A stretch of 14,615 nt of DNA from an uncultured bacterium (GCA_902489575.1 CABUAQ010000044.1:1-14615); one strand, 5' to 3'; positions 1 to 7,909 are shown, counted from the first letter of the stretch. Numbers and translations: made by a program. The notes: a model not told the origin generated them from the sequence alone.

Positions 1-2
1 TT

Positions 3-713
3 TATAATAGATGGCAAAAATTGGTGGCATTTACTCTTGCAGAAGTTTTAATTACTTTAGGTATTATTGGTGTTGTTGCTGCTATAACTTTACCTGTTTT
101 AATGGCTCCAATAGAAAACAAAGAATATCAAGTTAAGTATAGAAAGGCTTATTCAACAATGAATCAGGCTTTGAAACGTATGCTTGATGATGGTTATGTC
201 GTTGATACCAAAACAGGTGGTGGATTTAACTCAAATGTATCAGATAAAGATTTTGACTATTATAAAGAAGGACCGGTTGCGAAAAATTTTGTAATTTTAT
301 CTCAATATTTTGTTGGTGCAACTACTTGTTTTGATCATAATGCAGATGAGTGTTTTGCTATAGGAAAAGATGCTGAGGCGGGTGGTTCTGGTAATAAAAA
401 GAATATGGCTTTTATTGATGCTTCAGGAATTGCGTATTATCTTTATTCAGGACGTGAATGGCCTATAATTGTTGATGTGAACGGATTTTCAAGGCCAAAT
501 AAATTAGGGCGTGACAGATATGTTGTGTATTTTAGTAACAGCAGAACAAGGCATAATTATACTGCAGATGTAGATGTCATTTTACCATGGAAGGATATTA
601 AGAAAAAACAGCGTTGGTGTCCGTCAGGTGATTGTCCAAATACAAGCAGGCTTTTTGGAAATGGTGGTGAGGTATTAAATATTGATATAGATAATCCAAA
701 TACTAGTTTTTAA
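3..713 (+). CDS. Type IV prepilin / pseudopilin-like protein, 5' end cut by window
   Basis: This is a secreted or surface pilin-like protein of the type II secretion / type IV pilus superfamily. The sequence shows the class III prepilin signal: a short leader ending in Ala, then FTLAEVLITLGIIGV, with the conserved Glu at position +5 of the mature protein and a hydrophobic N-terminal helix that would pack in a pilus core. The C-terminal domain is soluble and has two Cys pairs (near CFDHNADEC and CPSGDC) that could form disulfides. The frame is open to the left edge with no stop from base 3, and the first in-frame start-like codon is TTG at 21 with no convincing ribosome binding site, so the true start is probably outside the window. 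About 230 residues from that TTG is usual for such proteins. The exact role (pilus, secretion, adhesion) cannot be told, and no pilus assembly genes are nearby. Confidence 0.82.
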   Translation, partial: YNRWQKLVAFTLAEVLITLGIIGVVAAITLPVLMAPIENKEYQVKYRKAYSTMNQALKRMLDDGYVVDTKTGGGFNSNVSDKDFDYYKEGPVAKNFVILSQYFVGATTCFDHNADECFAIGKDAEAGGSGNKKNMAFIDASGIAYYLYSGREWPIIVDVNGFSRPNKLGRDRYVVYFSNSRTRHNYTADVDVILPWKDIKKKQRWCPSGDCPNTSRLFGNGGEVLNIDIDNPNTSF

Positions 714-818
714 ATTTTTTGCTTAATTGTATAAAATTTTATTGTATCTTGTTTTTTCAAATGTAGCTAAAACAATCTGTTTGTTGTACCATTATTAAAA
801 TAAACGAGGGATTGTGAT

Positions 819-2423
819 ATGAAAAACTCCAAATATTCAGCAGTAATTATCGGCAGCGGTATTGCAGGGTTGTATTCAGCATTGAAAATACAACAACAAA
901 TGGATTTGCCAGATGGTATTTTGTTGGTTACAAAATCTAAATTGGGTGAAAGTAATTCTTATTATGCTCAGGGTGGTATGGTTGCTGTTTTAAAAGATAA
1001 TGAAAAAGATTCCGTTCAATCTCACGTTACTGATACTATAAAAGCTGGTGCCGGTTTGTCAGAATTAGATACCATAAAATTTATTAGTGAAAATTCTGAT
1101 AAGGTAGTTCGTGATTTGTTAAATTTTGGTGTTGAATTTGATACGGATGAAAATGGTAATTTTATGCTTACAAAAGAAGCCGCCCATAGTGTTCGCAGAA
1201 TTTTGCACTCAGGCGGTGATGCCACAGGCAGAGAGATGGAAATTGCTCTTTGTAAGGCTGTTCAAGAGAATAAAAATATTGACGTTTATGAAAACACTCT
1301 TGCTGTGGAATTGCTTGTGAAAGACAGTGTTTGCGGCGGTGTAATTTTATATAATGATGATACAAAAAATTATGAAGTTGTAAGTTCAAATACTGTAATT
1401 CTTGCAACAGGAGGCTTGGGACAGTTATACCGTTATACTACCAATCCGGTTGGTGCTACAGGTGATGGTTTTGCGTTGGCTTATCGTGCCGGAGCCTTAT
1501 TGCAGGATATGGAGTTTGTTCAATTCCATCCGACAGCACTTGCTGTTGAATCCGAAGGAAATAGATTTTTGATAAGTGAAGCCGTCCGCGGTGAAGGTGC
1601 AAAACTTTGTGATGAATTCGGTATGGAATTTATGGCAAAGTATGATGAAAAACGTGAATTAGCCCCAAGAGATGTTGTTGCACGGGCTATATATTGTGAA
1701 ATGAATAATAACGGGGAACCTAATGTTTACCTTAATGCAGCTGTTATTGGTGAAGAAAAATTGTTAAAACGCTTTCCGACAATTGCAAGTGTTTGTAAAA
1801 AATATGGAATTGATATATCTTCAGATTTTATTCCTGTTGCACCTGCGGCACATTATTTTATGGGTGGTGTTAAGACGAATTTAAAGGGTGAAACTTCAAT
1901 AAAAGGTCTGTATGCGATTGGGGAAGTCTCTTCAACAGGACTTCACGGTGCAAACAGACTTGCGAGCAATTCTCTGTTAGAATGCGTTGTTTGTGCTTAT
2001 GAAGCAGGTAAAAATATTATTATTTCAAAAGATTTTATCCCTGTTGATGAATTCAAAGATATAATTTCAGAATATGCAGATGATAAAGCGATGGAACCGG
2101 TTGATGCACTTGTGTTAAAACATAAATTGCAAGATGTTATGTGGGCAGGAGCCGGTATTTTTAGAAGTGCCCAAACTTTAGAGGATGCTCATGGTAAAAT
2201 TAAATGTTTGAATGAAGAATTTGGGCGGGATTTTAAATGTCTTTCAAAACAAGAGTATGAATTAAAGAATATGTTAATTACTTCTGATATTATTGTAAAA
2301 TGTGCACTTCACAGAAAAGAATCCAGAGGAGCTCATTATAGAATAGATTATTTGAAAACAAATGATATATGTGAACATAGTTTAATAACTAAGGATAAAG
2401 GAGAAATAAGTTTTGTTAAGTAA
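819..2423 (+). CDS. nadB: L-aspartate oxidase
   Basis: NadB oxidises L-aspartate to iminoaspartate, the first step of de novo NAD synthesis; it is a cytoplasmic FAD enzyme. The 534 residues match the family's usual length of about 540. Visible motifs in order are the N-terminal Rossmann FAD site (IGSGIAGLYSA, residues ~11-21), SNSYYAQGG, the RRILHSGGDATGREM segment, FVQFHPTAL, EAVRGEGA, PRDVVARAI (~288), the active-site stretch PVAPAAHYFMGGV, and the C-terminal FAD motif GLYAIGEVSSTGLHGANRLASNS. A helical C-terminal domain ends near ESRGAHYRIDY. The start ATG has GAGGG eight bases upstream (806-810). The gene overlaps nadC by 11 bases, so the two are co-transcribed. NadA (quinolinate synthase), its usual partner, is not in the window. 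Succinate dehydrogenase and fumarate reductase flavoproteins are related, but the nadC neighbour and the motif set favour NadB. Confidence 0.97.
   Translation: MKNSKYSAVIIGSGIAGLYSALKIQQQMDLPDGILLVTKSKLGESNSYYAQGGMVAVLKDNEKDSVQSHVTDTIKAGAGLSELDTIKFISENSDKVVRDLLNFGVEFDTDENGNFMLTKEAAHSVRRILHSGGDATGREMEIALCKAVQENKNIDVYENTLAVELLVKDSVCGGVILYNDDTKNYEVVSSNTVILATGGLGQLYRYTTNPVGATGDGFALAYRAGALLQDMEFVQFHPTALAVESEGNRFLISEAVRGEGAKLCDEFGMEFMAKYDEKRELAPRDVVARAIYCEMNNNGEPNVYLNAAVIGEEKLLKRFPTIASVCKKYGIDISSDFIPVAPAAHYFMGGVKTNLKGETSIKGLYAIGEVSSTGLHGANRLASNSLLECVVCAYEAGKNIIISKDFIPVDEFKDIISEYADDKAMEPVDALVLKHKLQDVMWAGAGIFRSAQTLEDAHGKIKCLNEEFGRDFKCLSKQEYELKNMLITSDIIVKCALHRKESRGAHYRIDYLKTNDICEHSLITKDKGEISFVK
2397..2404 (+). 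promoter_or_regulatory. Ribosome binding site that fixes the TTG start of nadC
   Basis: AAAGGAGA lies inside the end of nadB, nine bases before a TTG codon at 2413. The next in-frame ATG is 15 codons later and would remove conserved N-terminal sequence, so this site supports the unusual TTG start and coupled translation from nadB. Confidence 0.75.
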
Positions 2424-3243
2424 TTTTTATGTAGAAGATCATGTTAAATCAGCTTTGATGGAAGATATAGGTTTTGGTGATGTTACAACTGAAAGTATTG
2501 TTGGAGAAGATAAAATTTTTACCGCATCATTAGTATCTCGCTGTGAAGGTATAATTTGCGGTTTGGAGGTTTTTAAAACAGTATTTAAAGTTTTATCAGA
2601 CAAGGTTGAAGTAAATCTTTTGTTCAAAGATGGTGATAAAATTAAAAAAGGTGATGTGCTTGCTCAGCTTAAAGGCCCAGGAAAGTATCTTCTTTTAGGA
2701 GAAAGAGTTTCTCTTAATTACGTTCAAAGAATGAGCGGAATAGCGACTGAAACCCATAAATACCAGCAGGCGATAGGTGATTTACCTTGTAAGATTGTTG
2801 ATACAAGAAAAACTACTCCAAATTTCAGAGCTTTTGAAAAATATTCTGTAAAAGTTGGCGGCGGAGCCCTTCACAGGTTTAATCTTTCTGATTGTGCGAT
2901 GATTAAAGATAACCATATACAGGTTGCAGGCTCTGTTACTAATGCAGTTAAATTGGTTAAAGCAAATCTTTCTCATGCTCATAAAATTGAACTTGAATGT
3001 GATACAATTGAGCAGATTAAGGAAGCATTACCGCTGGGTGTAGATATTATTATGCTTGATAATATGACTCATGAACAAATGAGTGAAGCTGTTAAGTTGA
3101 TTGATCATAAAGCGATTGTTGAAGCCAGCGGAAATGTTAGTCTTGAAAGAGTTCGTCAAATTGCAGAATGCGGTGTAGATATAATTTCATCGAGTGCGAT
3201 TGTTGCAAAGGCTCCGACACTTGATGTGGCTCTTGATATGTAA
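2413..3243 (+). CDS. nadC: Nicotinate-nucleotide pyrophosphorylase (quinolinate phosphoribosyltransferase, carboxylating)
   Basis: NadC converts quinolinate and PRPP to nicotinate mononucleotide with loss of CO2, in the same pathway as nadB. Its 276 residues are typical of the family. Seen in order: EDIGFGDVTTE at the N-terminal hybrid-barrel entrance (~17-27), GERVSLNYVQRMSGIAT (~97-113), the PRPP/quinolinate-binding stretch with DTRKTTP and KVGGGALHRFNL, then IKDNHI, IELECD, DIIMLDNM, VEASGNVS and GVDIISSSAIV, which give the alternating strands and phosphate loops of the barrel. One small deviation is TTPNFR where TTPGLR is usual; the Arg is kept, so activity is expected. Translation begins at TTG with a good ribosome binding site within nadB. 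No terminator is obvious directly after the stop. Confidence 0.97.
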   Translation: MLSNFYVEDHVKSALMEDIGFGDVTTESIVGEDKIFTASLVSRCEGIICGLEVFKTVFKVLSDKVEVNLLFKDGDKIKKGDVLAQLKGPGKYLLLGERVSLNYVQRMSGIATETHKYQQAIGDLPCKIVDTRKTTPNFRAFEKYSVKVGGGALHRFNLSDCAMIKDNHIQVAGSVTNAVKLVKANLSHAHKIELECDTIEQIKEALPLGVDIIMLDNMTHEQMSEAVKLIDHKAIVEASGNVSLERVRQIAECGVDIISSSAIVAKAPTLDVALDM

Positions 3244-3309
3244 AGGGGCAAATGTTGCTAATCATAAGTTAACTTAAAGAATTCGGGCATCGTATAAGGT
3301 GCTGTCACA

Positions 3310-3340
3310 TTGGAGCTTTACAACCGGCAGTGTTTATAAT
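3310..3340 (+). promoter_or_regulatory. Weak candidate promoter upstream of the micro-ORF
   Basis: A perfect TATAAT at 3335-3340 follows TTGGAG (3310-3315) with a long 19-base spacer. A second -10-like TACAAT lies at 3371-3376, just after a small palindrome GTGTTATCAACAC (3351-3363). Either could start a short transcript through 3436-3510. The 192 bases between nadC and the micro-ORF otherwise show no gene. Confidence 0.3.
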
Positions 3341-3435
3341 TTAAATATTCGTGTTATCAACACAAATCTTTACAATATAGCAATTTTGGTATCGAAAGTA
3401 CGTTTATTCTCATGTAATTAAAAGGGGATTTGGAA

Positions 3436-3510
3436 ATGGGAATATTACTTGTAACTCTTCAGGTGCTTGCTATCGGAGCATTATCAAAAGATTTGTTATT
3501 TCAATCTTAA
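3436..3510 (+). CDS. Possible 24-residue hydrophobic micro-protein
   Basis: An ATG at 3436 opens a 24-codon frame reading MGILLVTLQVLAIG then ALSKDLLFQS, ending at TAA 3508-3510. Residues 2-16 are nearly all hydrophobic and could form one short membrane segment followed by a polar tail with a single Lys-Asp pair. A G-rich ribosome binding site (AAAGGGG, 3421-3427) lies eight bases before the ATG, unusually strong for a chance frame. Its stop overlaps the 3' end of the convergent GH57 gene by four bases. I do not recognise a family; small single-span regulators, type I toxins and subunits of membrane complexes all look like this. It may also be non-coding chance. Only the ribosome binding site, composition and position support it. 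Confidence 0.4.
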   Translation: MGILLVTLQVLAIGALSKDLLFQS

Positions 3511-5786
3511 TGTTTGTTTGCCCAAACCAGAGACGGCCGTGTGACAGATAGTACCATTTCATTAGGTATATAAAAATCTTTTATACCGTAGTTGGCATTT
3601 ACAAATAAAAATTCTAAAGTTTCACCGCGTTTAATATCAAGAACATCAAATGGAATTTTTACGTCTAAAACTTCATCATAAGCTGTTTCAATTGGTTTTG
3701 CCTGTTCCAAAATCCACAAATCTCCCGGAATTGCTTTTATTATTCTAAGAAGCTGAAGCTTGTCATTTCTAATAGCAATTTGGATTTCATTGTGGAATTT
3801 TTCCATCGAAATTGGGGAAATATTTTGAGTTTTGTTTATTAATCTCACGGGAGACAGTGCGTGCTTATGGCTGGATTTTCTCAAATAAATATACATCTGG
3901 TAAGTTTTTTGAGTAAGACCCGGATTTTCTTTTATATATTTGTTTAGGTGGAATTTTAGATAAAAATTATCCTCATCATGACCAAATCTTATTTTATCAA
4001 ATAATTTAGATTCTCTCAAAACAGGACCATCCGGGATTTCAATATATCCGGCGTTATTCCAAATATCATATTCGCTTGTCACATTTTTCCCGTCAATAAG
4101 CGGGGTTATTAATGTTTTTGGGTATTTAGACGGTTTTGATGTTACGATATTTGAAATTGGTTCATCAAGATATCTAGGTGTATCCAGATCCAGATATCTG
4201 TAAATATTTTTTAAATGAGTTCTAAATAGAAAATCAAAAATATTATCTCTTCCCGAATCATTCGGTTCTCCATACCACCAGAACCAGTCACTGCCTTCAC
4301 AGATAAAAAGTTCGCGTCTTGCAAGTTCTATATTTGGGTTTAACGGTTCGCGTTTTACAAATTCTGAAAAATCTTGTCTTACACGTCTTAGGTATACCCA
4401 TGCCAAATCTTTTACGGGCTCATCTACCCATAATTTAAAGTTTCTGTTAATCCAAGATCCGGATGAAATCTTATTTAAAATTTTATTTTCTTTTGAATTT
4501 TTTAAATAATCACTTATCAGAACAGTTTCAAGTGTTTCATCTTCTGTTATAAGTGTATACAGTGTTTTTAAAAAAGAAGTACCATCTTCCAGATAATTTT
4601 CCCAGCAATTTTCTCCATCTAACGCAATAGTCAAGAGATGTTCATTATCAGGAGAAGACAAAATCTGGCTTTGCATAACTTTTATTCTGTCATATAAATC
4701 ATTTGCAGTTGCAATTGGGTTGTGGTTTTGATATTCAAAGCTTATCAAATTCGGAATTGTTGAATCCCTGAAAATCATTTTTATGTCTGAATTTTTTGTT
4801 TTGTATTGATAAGTTTTTAACAGGTGGTATGGTTCTTTATGGTAACCTTTAAAATCATGTTCAAACTCAAAATTTATGGAACTTGCCAAAATGCCTTCAT
4901 CAGAAATGGACCATTCAACTCCAAGTTGGCTGAACATTTCAAGTGTTTTACCGCTTACGCAGTGTTCTGAAGGCCAAATACCTTTTGGTCTTACTCCAAA
5001 AATTTCTTCAACACGGTCAAGTGCCATTTTAGTTTGCATTTTTGCATCAAGTTCGGTTTTTAGATTGGATAATTCTTCATCTGGAATTGGTGTCTTTTTA
5101 ATATTCTTATAGTCGAGCAATATTGGCAAAATCGGATGATAATATGGACTTGTTGTAATCTCAATTTTATTTTTTTCTATAAGTTTTTTTAATGTCGGGA
5201 TGATTTTTCTTATAATTTCTCTTTGCAGTTCAATTATTTGAATTCTATCTTCTACAGTATAGTTTTTCCCTTTTTTAAATAATTTTTTTAGTTCAGTATT
5301 AGAATTCCTTAATGACGGATCGATCCAAACAAGATTGAATAATGCTGTTAAATCTGCATATTCCTGATCGGTAAGAATTGAAATATCATGTGTTCCTGAC
5401 GATTGAATTTTCTGGTAAAGTCTATGGTACTCGGGATTTGGAAGAATCATTGTTTGATAATTCGCATCCAGAAAATTATTTAAAATAAATACTTTATCTT
5501 CATTTGTTAATTTTTCAGCCGGAGTTATGGTGAGTCTTGAGTGAATATCATGAGCTCCTTTTTCTCCGTAATTAATTATTGAATCCAATAGAACAGGAAC
5601 ATAGTTAAAATTCAATTTAAGTTTATCAAATTTTTTAGCCCAAAGAGCCATATCAAGGTAATCTTTGACAGCGTGTAATCTTACCCACGGCATTATATAA
5701 TCTCCGGATACACTTAGTTTGTAAACCGGTTGGTGCATATGCCAGTAAAATACTATAGATAACTTTTTCGACTGATTTATTATCAC
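3507..5786 (-). CDS. Glycoside hydrolase family 57 (alpha-amylase / amylopullulanase-like) enzyme
   Basis: GH57 enzymes act with retention on alpha-1,4 or alpha-1,6 glucans such as glycogen and starch. Of 759 residues, the N-terminal catalytic barrel shows the family regions: WHMHQP (residues 15-20), IEITTSPYYHPILP (~207-220), KGIWPSEHCVSG with the expected nucleophile at Glu274, and ALDGENCWENY with the expected acid/base at Asp390. The region from about 555 onward (DGKNVTSEYDIWNNAG, FGHDEDNFYLKFHL) looks like a beta-sandwich, possibly a DOMON or carbohydrate-binding-like domain. No signal peptide is seen, so it is probably cytoplasmic, which fits glycogen or malto-oligosaccharide turnover. 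Translation starts at GTG with AAGGG ten bases upstream; a good promoter lies just behind. It is transcribed alone, divergent from the symporter. Which linkage it cuts, or whether it is a glucanotransferase, cannot be decided from sequence alone. Confidence 0.88.
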   Translation of the reverse strand: MIINQSKKLSIVFYWHMHQPVYKLSVSGDYIMPWVRLHAVKDYLDMALWAKKFDKLKLNFNYVPVLLDSIINYGEKGAHDIHSRLTITPAEKLTNEDKVFILNNFLDANYQTMILPNPEYHRLYQKIQSSGTHDISILTDQEYADLTALFNLVWIDPSLRNSNTELKKLFKKGKNYTVEDRIQIIELQREIIRKIIPTLKKLIEKNKIEITTSPYYHPILPILLDYKNIKKTPIPDEELSNLKTELDAKMQTKMALDRVEEIFGVRPKGIWPSEHCVSGKTLEMFSQLGVEWSISDEGILASSINFEFEHDFKGYHKEPYHLLKTYQYKTKNSDIKMIFRDSTIPNLISFEYQNHNPIATANDLYDRIKVMQSQILSSPDNEHLLTIALDGENCWENYLEDGTSFLKTLYTLITEDETLETVLISDYLKNSKENKILNKISSGSWINRNFKLWVDEPVKDLAWVYLRRVRQDFSEFVKREPLNPNIELARRELFICEGSDWFWWYGEPNDSGRDNIFDFLFRTHLKNIYRYLDLDTPRYLDEPISNIVTSKPSKYPKTLITPLIDGKNVTSEYDIWNNAGYIEIPDGPVLRESKLFDKIRFGHDEDNFYLKFHLNKYIKENPGLTQKTYQMYIYLRKSSHKHALSPVRLINKTQNISPISMEKFHNEIQIAIRNDKLQLLRIIKAIPGDLWILEQAKPIETAYDEVLDVKIPFDVLDIKRGETLEFLFVNANYGIKDFYIPNEMVLSVTRPSLVWANKH

Positions 5787-5811
5787 TATATTCTAACCCT
5801 TATCATGGTAT

Positions 5812-5840
5812 ATTGTATCATTTAATCTTTATATTAACAA
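5812..5840 (-). promoter_or_regulatory. Promoter of the GH57 gene
   Basis: On the minus strand TTGTTA (plus 5835-5840) and TACAAT (plus 5812-5817) are separated by exactly 17 bases, close to the sigma-70-type consensus. Transcription would begin near 5805, giving a leader of about 20 bases before the GTG start, with the AAGGG ribosome binding site inside it. Confidence 0.7.
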
Positions 5841-5911
5841 GTGTATAATGTGTGTTTGACAAAGTTTATTTTAAGCATTTGTAACGATTTATAAGAAATT
5901 TGTCATGTTTT

Positions 5912-5920
5912 TGCTATACT
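5912..5920 (+). promoter_or_regulatory. Extended -10 promoter of the symporter operon
   Basis: TGCTATACT is an extended -10 element (TGn plus TATACT at 5915-5920). No -35 box sits at the right distance, which is acceptable for this promoter type. A perfect TTGACA at 5856-5861 lacks a matching -10. The start point would be near 5927, leaving a leader of roughly 70 bases. Confidence 0.5.
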
Positions 5921-5934
5921 ATTAGCAGTTATTT

Positions 5935-5985
5935 GGTTGGATTTACCCTAGGGTGGGACTAAACCTTTTGAAACAGCTGAAAGGA
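5935..5985 (+). promoter_or_regulatory. Structured leader that can mask the symporter ribosome binding site
   Basis: Two mutually exclusive pairings are visible. GGTT (5935-5938) can pair with AACC (5962-5965) around a core with CCC (5946-5948) and GGG (5955-5957). Alternatively CCTTT (5964-5968) can pair with AAAGG (5980-5984), which is the ribosome binding site AAGGA of the downstream ATG. The two share the bases 5964-5965. The core includes the DNA palindrome ACCCTAGGGT (5945-5954). This layout could be a translational on/off switch or a regulator site. I cannot match it to a known riboswitch class. Confidence 0.35.
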
Positions 5986-5995
5986 TAGATAAAAT

Positions 5996-7570
5996 ATGAA
6001 GAAAATTATGACTTTGTTTATGTTACTATTAAGCAGCATGCAAATGGCAAGTGCAATGAATGTGGATGCTTTTATGGATAAGCATATTGCTCCTGTGTCT
6101 GATGCGGTTGCTGATTTGATTTTTTTCCCTATATCCGTTTTTGGTTCAAAGGTTCCAATAATTATTTTCTGGATTTTAATTGCGGGTATATTCTTTACGG
6201 TTTACTTAAAAGGTGTTGCAATATGGGGATTTAAACATGCAATTGACATTATTACAAAACCTGCTGATAAATCAGAAAACACCGGTGGAAGCGGTGAAGT
6301 TTCTTCATTTCAGGCTTTAGCAACTGCATTATCCGGAACTATTGGTATTGGCAGCATTGCAGGGGTAGCTATTTCTATTTCTATAGGCGGACCTGGAGCT
6401 GCGTTTTGGATTTTTGTAGGTGCACTTTTAGGGATGTCAATAAAATTTGTTGAAGCTACTTTGGCTGTTAAGTATAGACGATTTAATTTAGACGGATCTG
6501 TTTCAGGTGGTCCCATGCACTATATTGCTCATGGTTTGACAAGAAAAAATATGCGCTGGTTAGGACAGCCTTTATCTGTAATTTTTGCTATCCTTTGTAT
6601 CGGTGGCGGTATTACAGGCGGTAATATGATTCAAATTAACCAGACTGCCCATCAAATTGTTTTCATAACAGGTGGTACAAATAGTTTTCTTCACGGATAT
6701 GCGTGGGTTGTTGGATTGATAGTTGCTGTTCTAATAGGAATGGTTGTTGTCGGAGGTATCAAAAGTATTGCTAAAGTTACAACAATTTTAACTCCTACAA
6801 TGTGCTTGTTATATATTATTTCAGGTTTGATTGTTATTTGTGCAAATATTAAAGGTATTCCTCATGCTATTGCGACAATTGTTACTGAAGCTTTTCATCC
6901 AACTGCTGTTGCGGGTGGGGTTTTTGGTACAATCATTATCGGGTTAAGACGTTCAGTTCAATCTAATGAAGCAGGTACTGGTGCTGCTGCTATTGTTTAT
7001 GCTACATCTCAAACAAAGGAGCCTGTTTCTCAGGGGTTTGTAGCTTTACTTGAAACTTTCTTAACAGGTGTATTGTGCTTATTCACTTCGTTTGCAATTG
7101 TTATTACCGGAGCTTACAAGTCAGCAAGTGGTATTTCAGGTATTGAAATGGCTTCTAACGCTTTTCAGTCAGTAATATCATTTTTCCCGATAATCTTGTC
7201 TATAATAGCTGTTATGTTTGCAATTTCAACATTAATTTCCTGGGCTTATTACGGTCAAAAAGCTTGGACTTTTCTTCTCGGTGAAGGTAAGAAACGTGTT
7301 TTAACTTTTAACTTGTTGTATTGTTTGTTTATTGTTATTGGTTCTGCGATGAATGTTAAATCAATTATTGATATTACTGATGCGATGATGATTGCAATGT
7401 GTGTACCAAATATCATTGTTCTATATATTCTTGCTCCGGAAATTAAAAAGGATTTGAGAGTGTACTGTCAGGCTCATGGAGTTGGAAAATTAGTAAACAG
7501 AAATTGGTTTAAAGAAAATAAACAATCAAAATCTGTTAATACTGAAGAAACTGTGGAGGTAGCAAAATAA
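5996..7570 (+). CDS. Sodium:alanine/glycine symporter family (AGCS) amino-acid transporter
   Basis: This is an inner-membrane, sodium-driven uptake carrier for small neutral amino acids such as alanine or glycine. Family signatures are clear: GSGEVSSFQALATALSGT (~98-115), IGSIAGVAISISIGGPGAAFW, IKFVEATLAVKYR, GGPMHYI, a SNEAGTGAAAIVYA loop (~321-334), PVSQGFVALLETF and SWAYYGQKAW. At least ten hydrophobic spans are visible. The N-terminus (residues 1-20, ending ASA) resembles a cleavable signal peptide before an extra amphipathic stretch; at 524 residues the protein is longer than many family members of about 450-480. One deviation is TIGIGSIAGVA where TVGTGNIAGVA is usual, so substrate choice could differ. 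The gene ends in TAATG, its last base being the first base of the ACT-domain gene, so translation of the two is coupled. AAGGA sits ten bases before the ATG. Confidence 0.93.
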   Translation: MKKIMTLFMLLLSSMQMASAMNVDAFMDKHIAPVSDAVADLIFFPISVFGSKVPIIIFWILIAGIFFTVYLKGVAIWGFKHAIDIITKPADKSENTGGSGEVSSFQALATALSGTIGIGSIAGVAISISIGGPGAAFWIFVGALLGMSIKFVEATLAVKYRRFNLDGSVSGGPMHYIAHGLTRKNMRWLGQPLSVIFAILCIGGGITGGNMIQINQTAHQIVFITGGTNSFLHGYAWVVGLIVAVLIGMVVVGGIKSIAKVTTILTPTMCLLYIISGLIVICANIKGIPHAIATIVTEAFHPTAVAGGVFGTIIIGLRRSVQSNEAGTGAAAIVYATSQTKEPVSQGFVALLETFLTGVLCLFTSFAIVITGAYKSASGISGIEMASNAFQSVISFFPIILSIIAVMFAISTLISWAYYGQKAWTFLLGEGKKRVLTFNLLYCLFIVIGSAMNVKSIIDITDAMMIAMCVPNIIVLYILAPEIKKDLRVYCQAHGVGKLVNRNWFKENKQSKSVNTEETVEVAK

Positions 7571-7848
7571 TGTCTGATAGTAAAATTATCGTTACGGTTT
7601 CAGGTGTAGATAAAATTGGTATTGTTGCAGAAGTTACTGCGATGATGGCGAAGTATGATGTGAATATTGAGGATATTAAGCAAACATTGATGCAGGGACA
7701 TTTTGTAATGTTTATGTTGTGTAATATTGAAACTTCTAAGTACTCATTTAAACAAATTAAGGAAGCTTTTACAAACCTCGGTGATAAAATGGGTATGGAA
7801 ATATGGGTTCAAAAAAAAGAAATTGTCGATAATATGCACAAGATTTAA
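7570..7848 (+). CDS. ACT-domain protein, UPF0237 / GcvR-like
   Basis: This 92-residue protein is essentially one ACT domain: IIVTVSGVDKIGIVAEVTAM, then a helix, then YDVNIEDIKQTLMQGHFVMFM, with a C-terminal extension ending KKEIVDNMHKI. The VSGVDKIGIVA segment with Asp-Lys-Gly/Ile-Gly is the usual amino-acid-binding turn. ACT domains dimerise and bind small amino acids to control enzymes, transporters or transcription; stand-alone versions related to the glycine cleavage regulator GcvR are called UPF0237. GGAGG at 7555-7559 lies inside the symporter gene and the start overlaps its stop by one base. The coupling suggests that it senses the transported amino acid or adjusts the transporter, but that is inference. 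A strong hairpin follows the stop. Confidence 0.88.
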   Translation: MSDSKIIVTVSGVDKIGIVAEVTAMMAKYDVNIEDIKQTLMQGHFVMFMLCNIETSKYSFKQIKEAFTNLGDKMGMEIWVQKKEIVDNMHKI

Positions 7849-7868
7849 TTGAATTTGTGATTTATTTT

Positions 7869-7909
7869 AAGATGCGCGAGTTTTTATGTTTTGAAAACTC
7901 GCGCATCTT
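7869..7909 (+). terminator. Strong hairpin terminator after the symporter-ACT operon
   Basis: A perfect 16-base-pair stem is formed by AAGATGCGCGAGTTTT (7869-7884) and its complement at 7894-7909, with a nine-base loop. The T tract after it is short (TTT then C), so termination may be imperfect or the hairpin may mainly protect the 3' end. It closes the operon 20 bases after the ACT stop. Confidence 0.75.

Noticed and set aside
3..8. Perfect TATAAT at the left edge as a promoter of the prepilin gene
   Set aside because: It lies inside the open reading frame and only 13 bases before the TTG, leaving no room for a leader or ribosome binding site.
5927..5995. Glycine riboswitch before the symporter
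   Set aside because: The conserved glycine-aptamer core sequences are not present and the leader is too short for a full aptamer.
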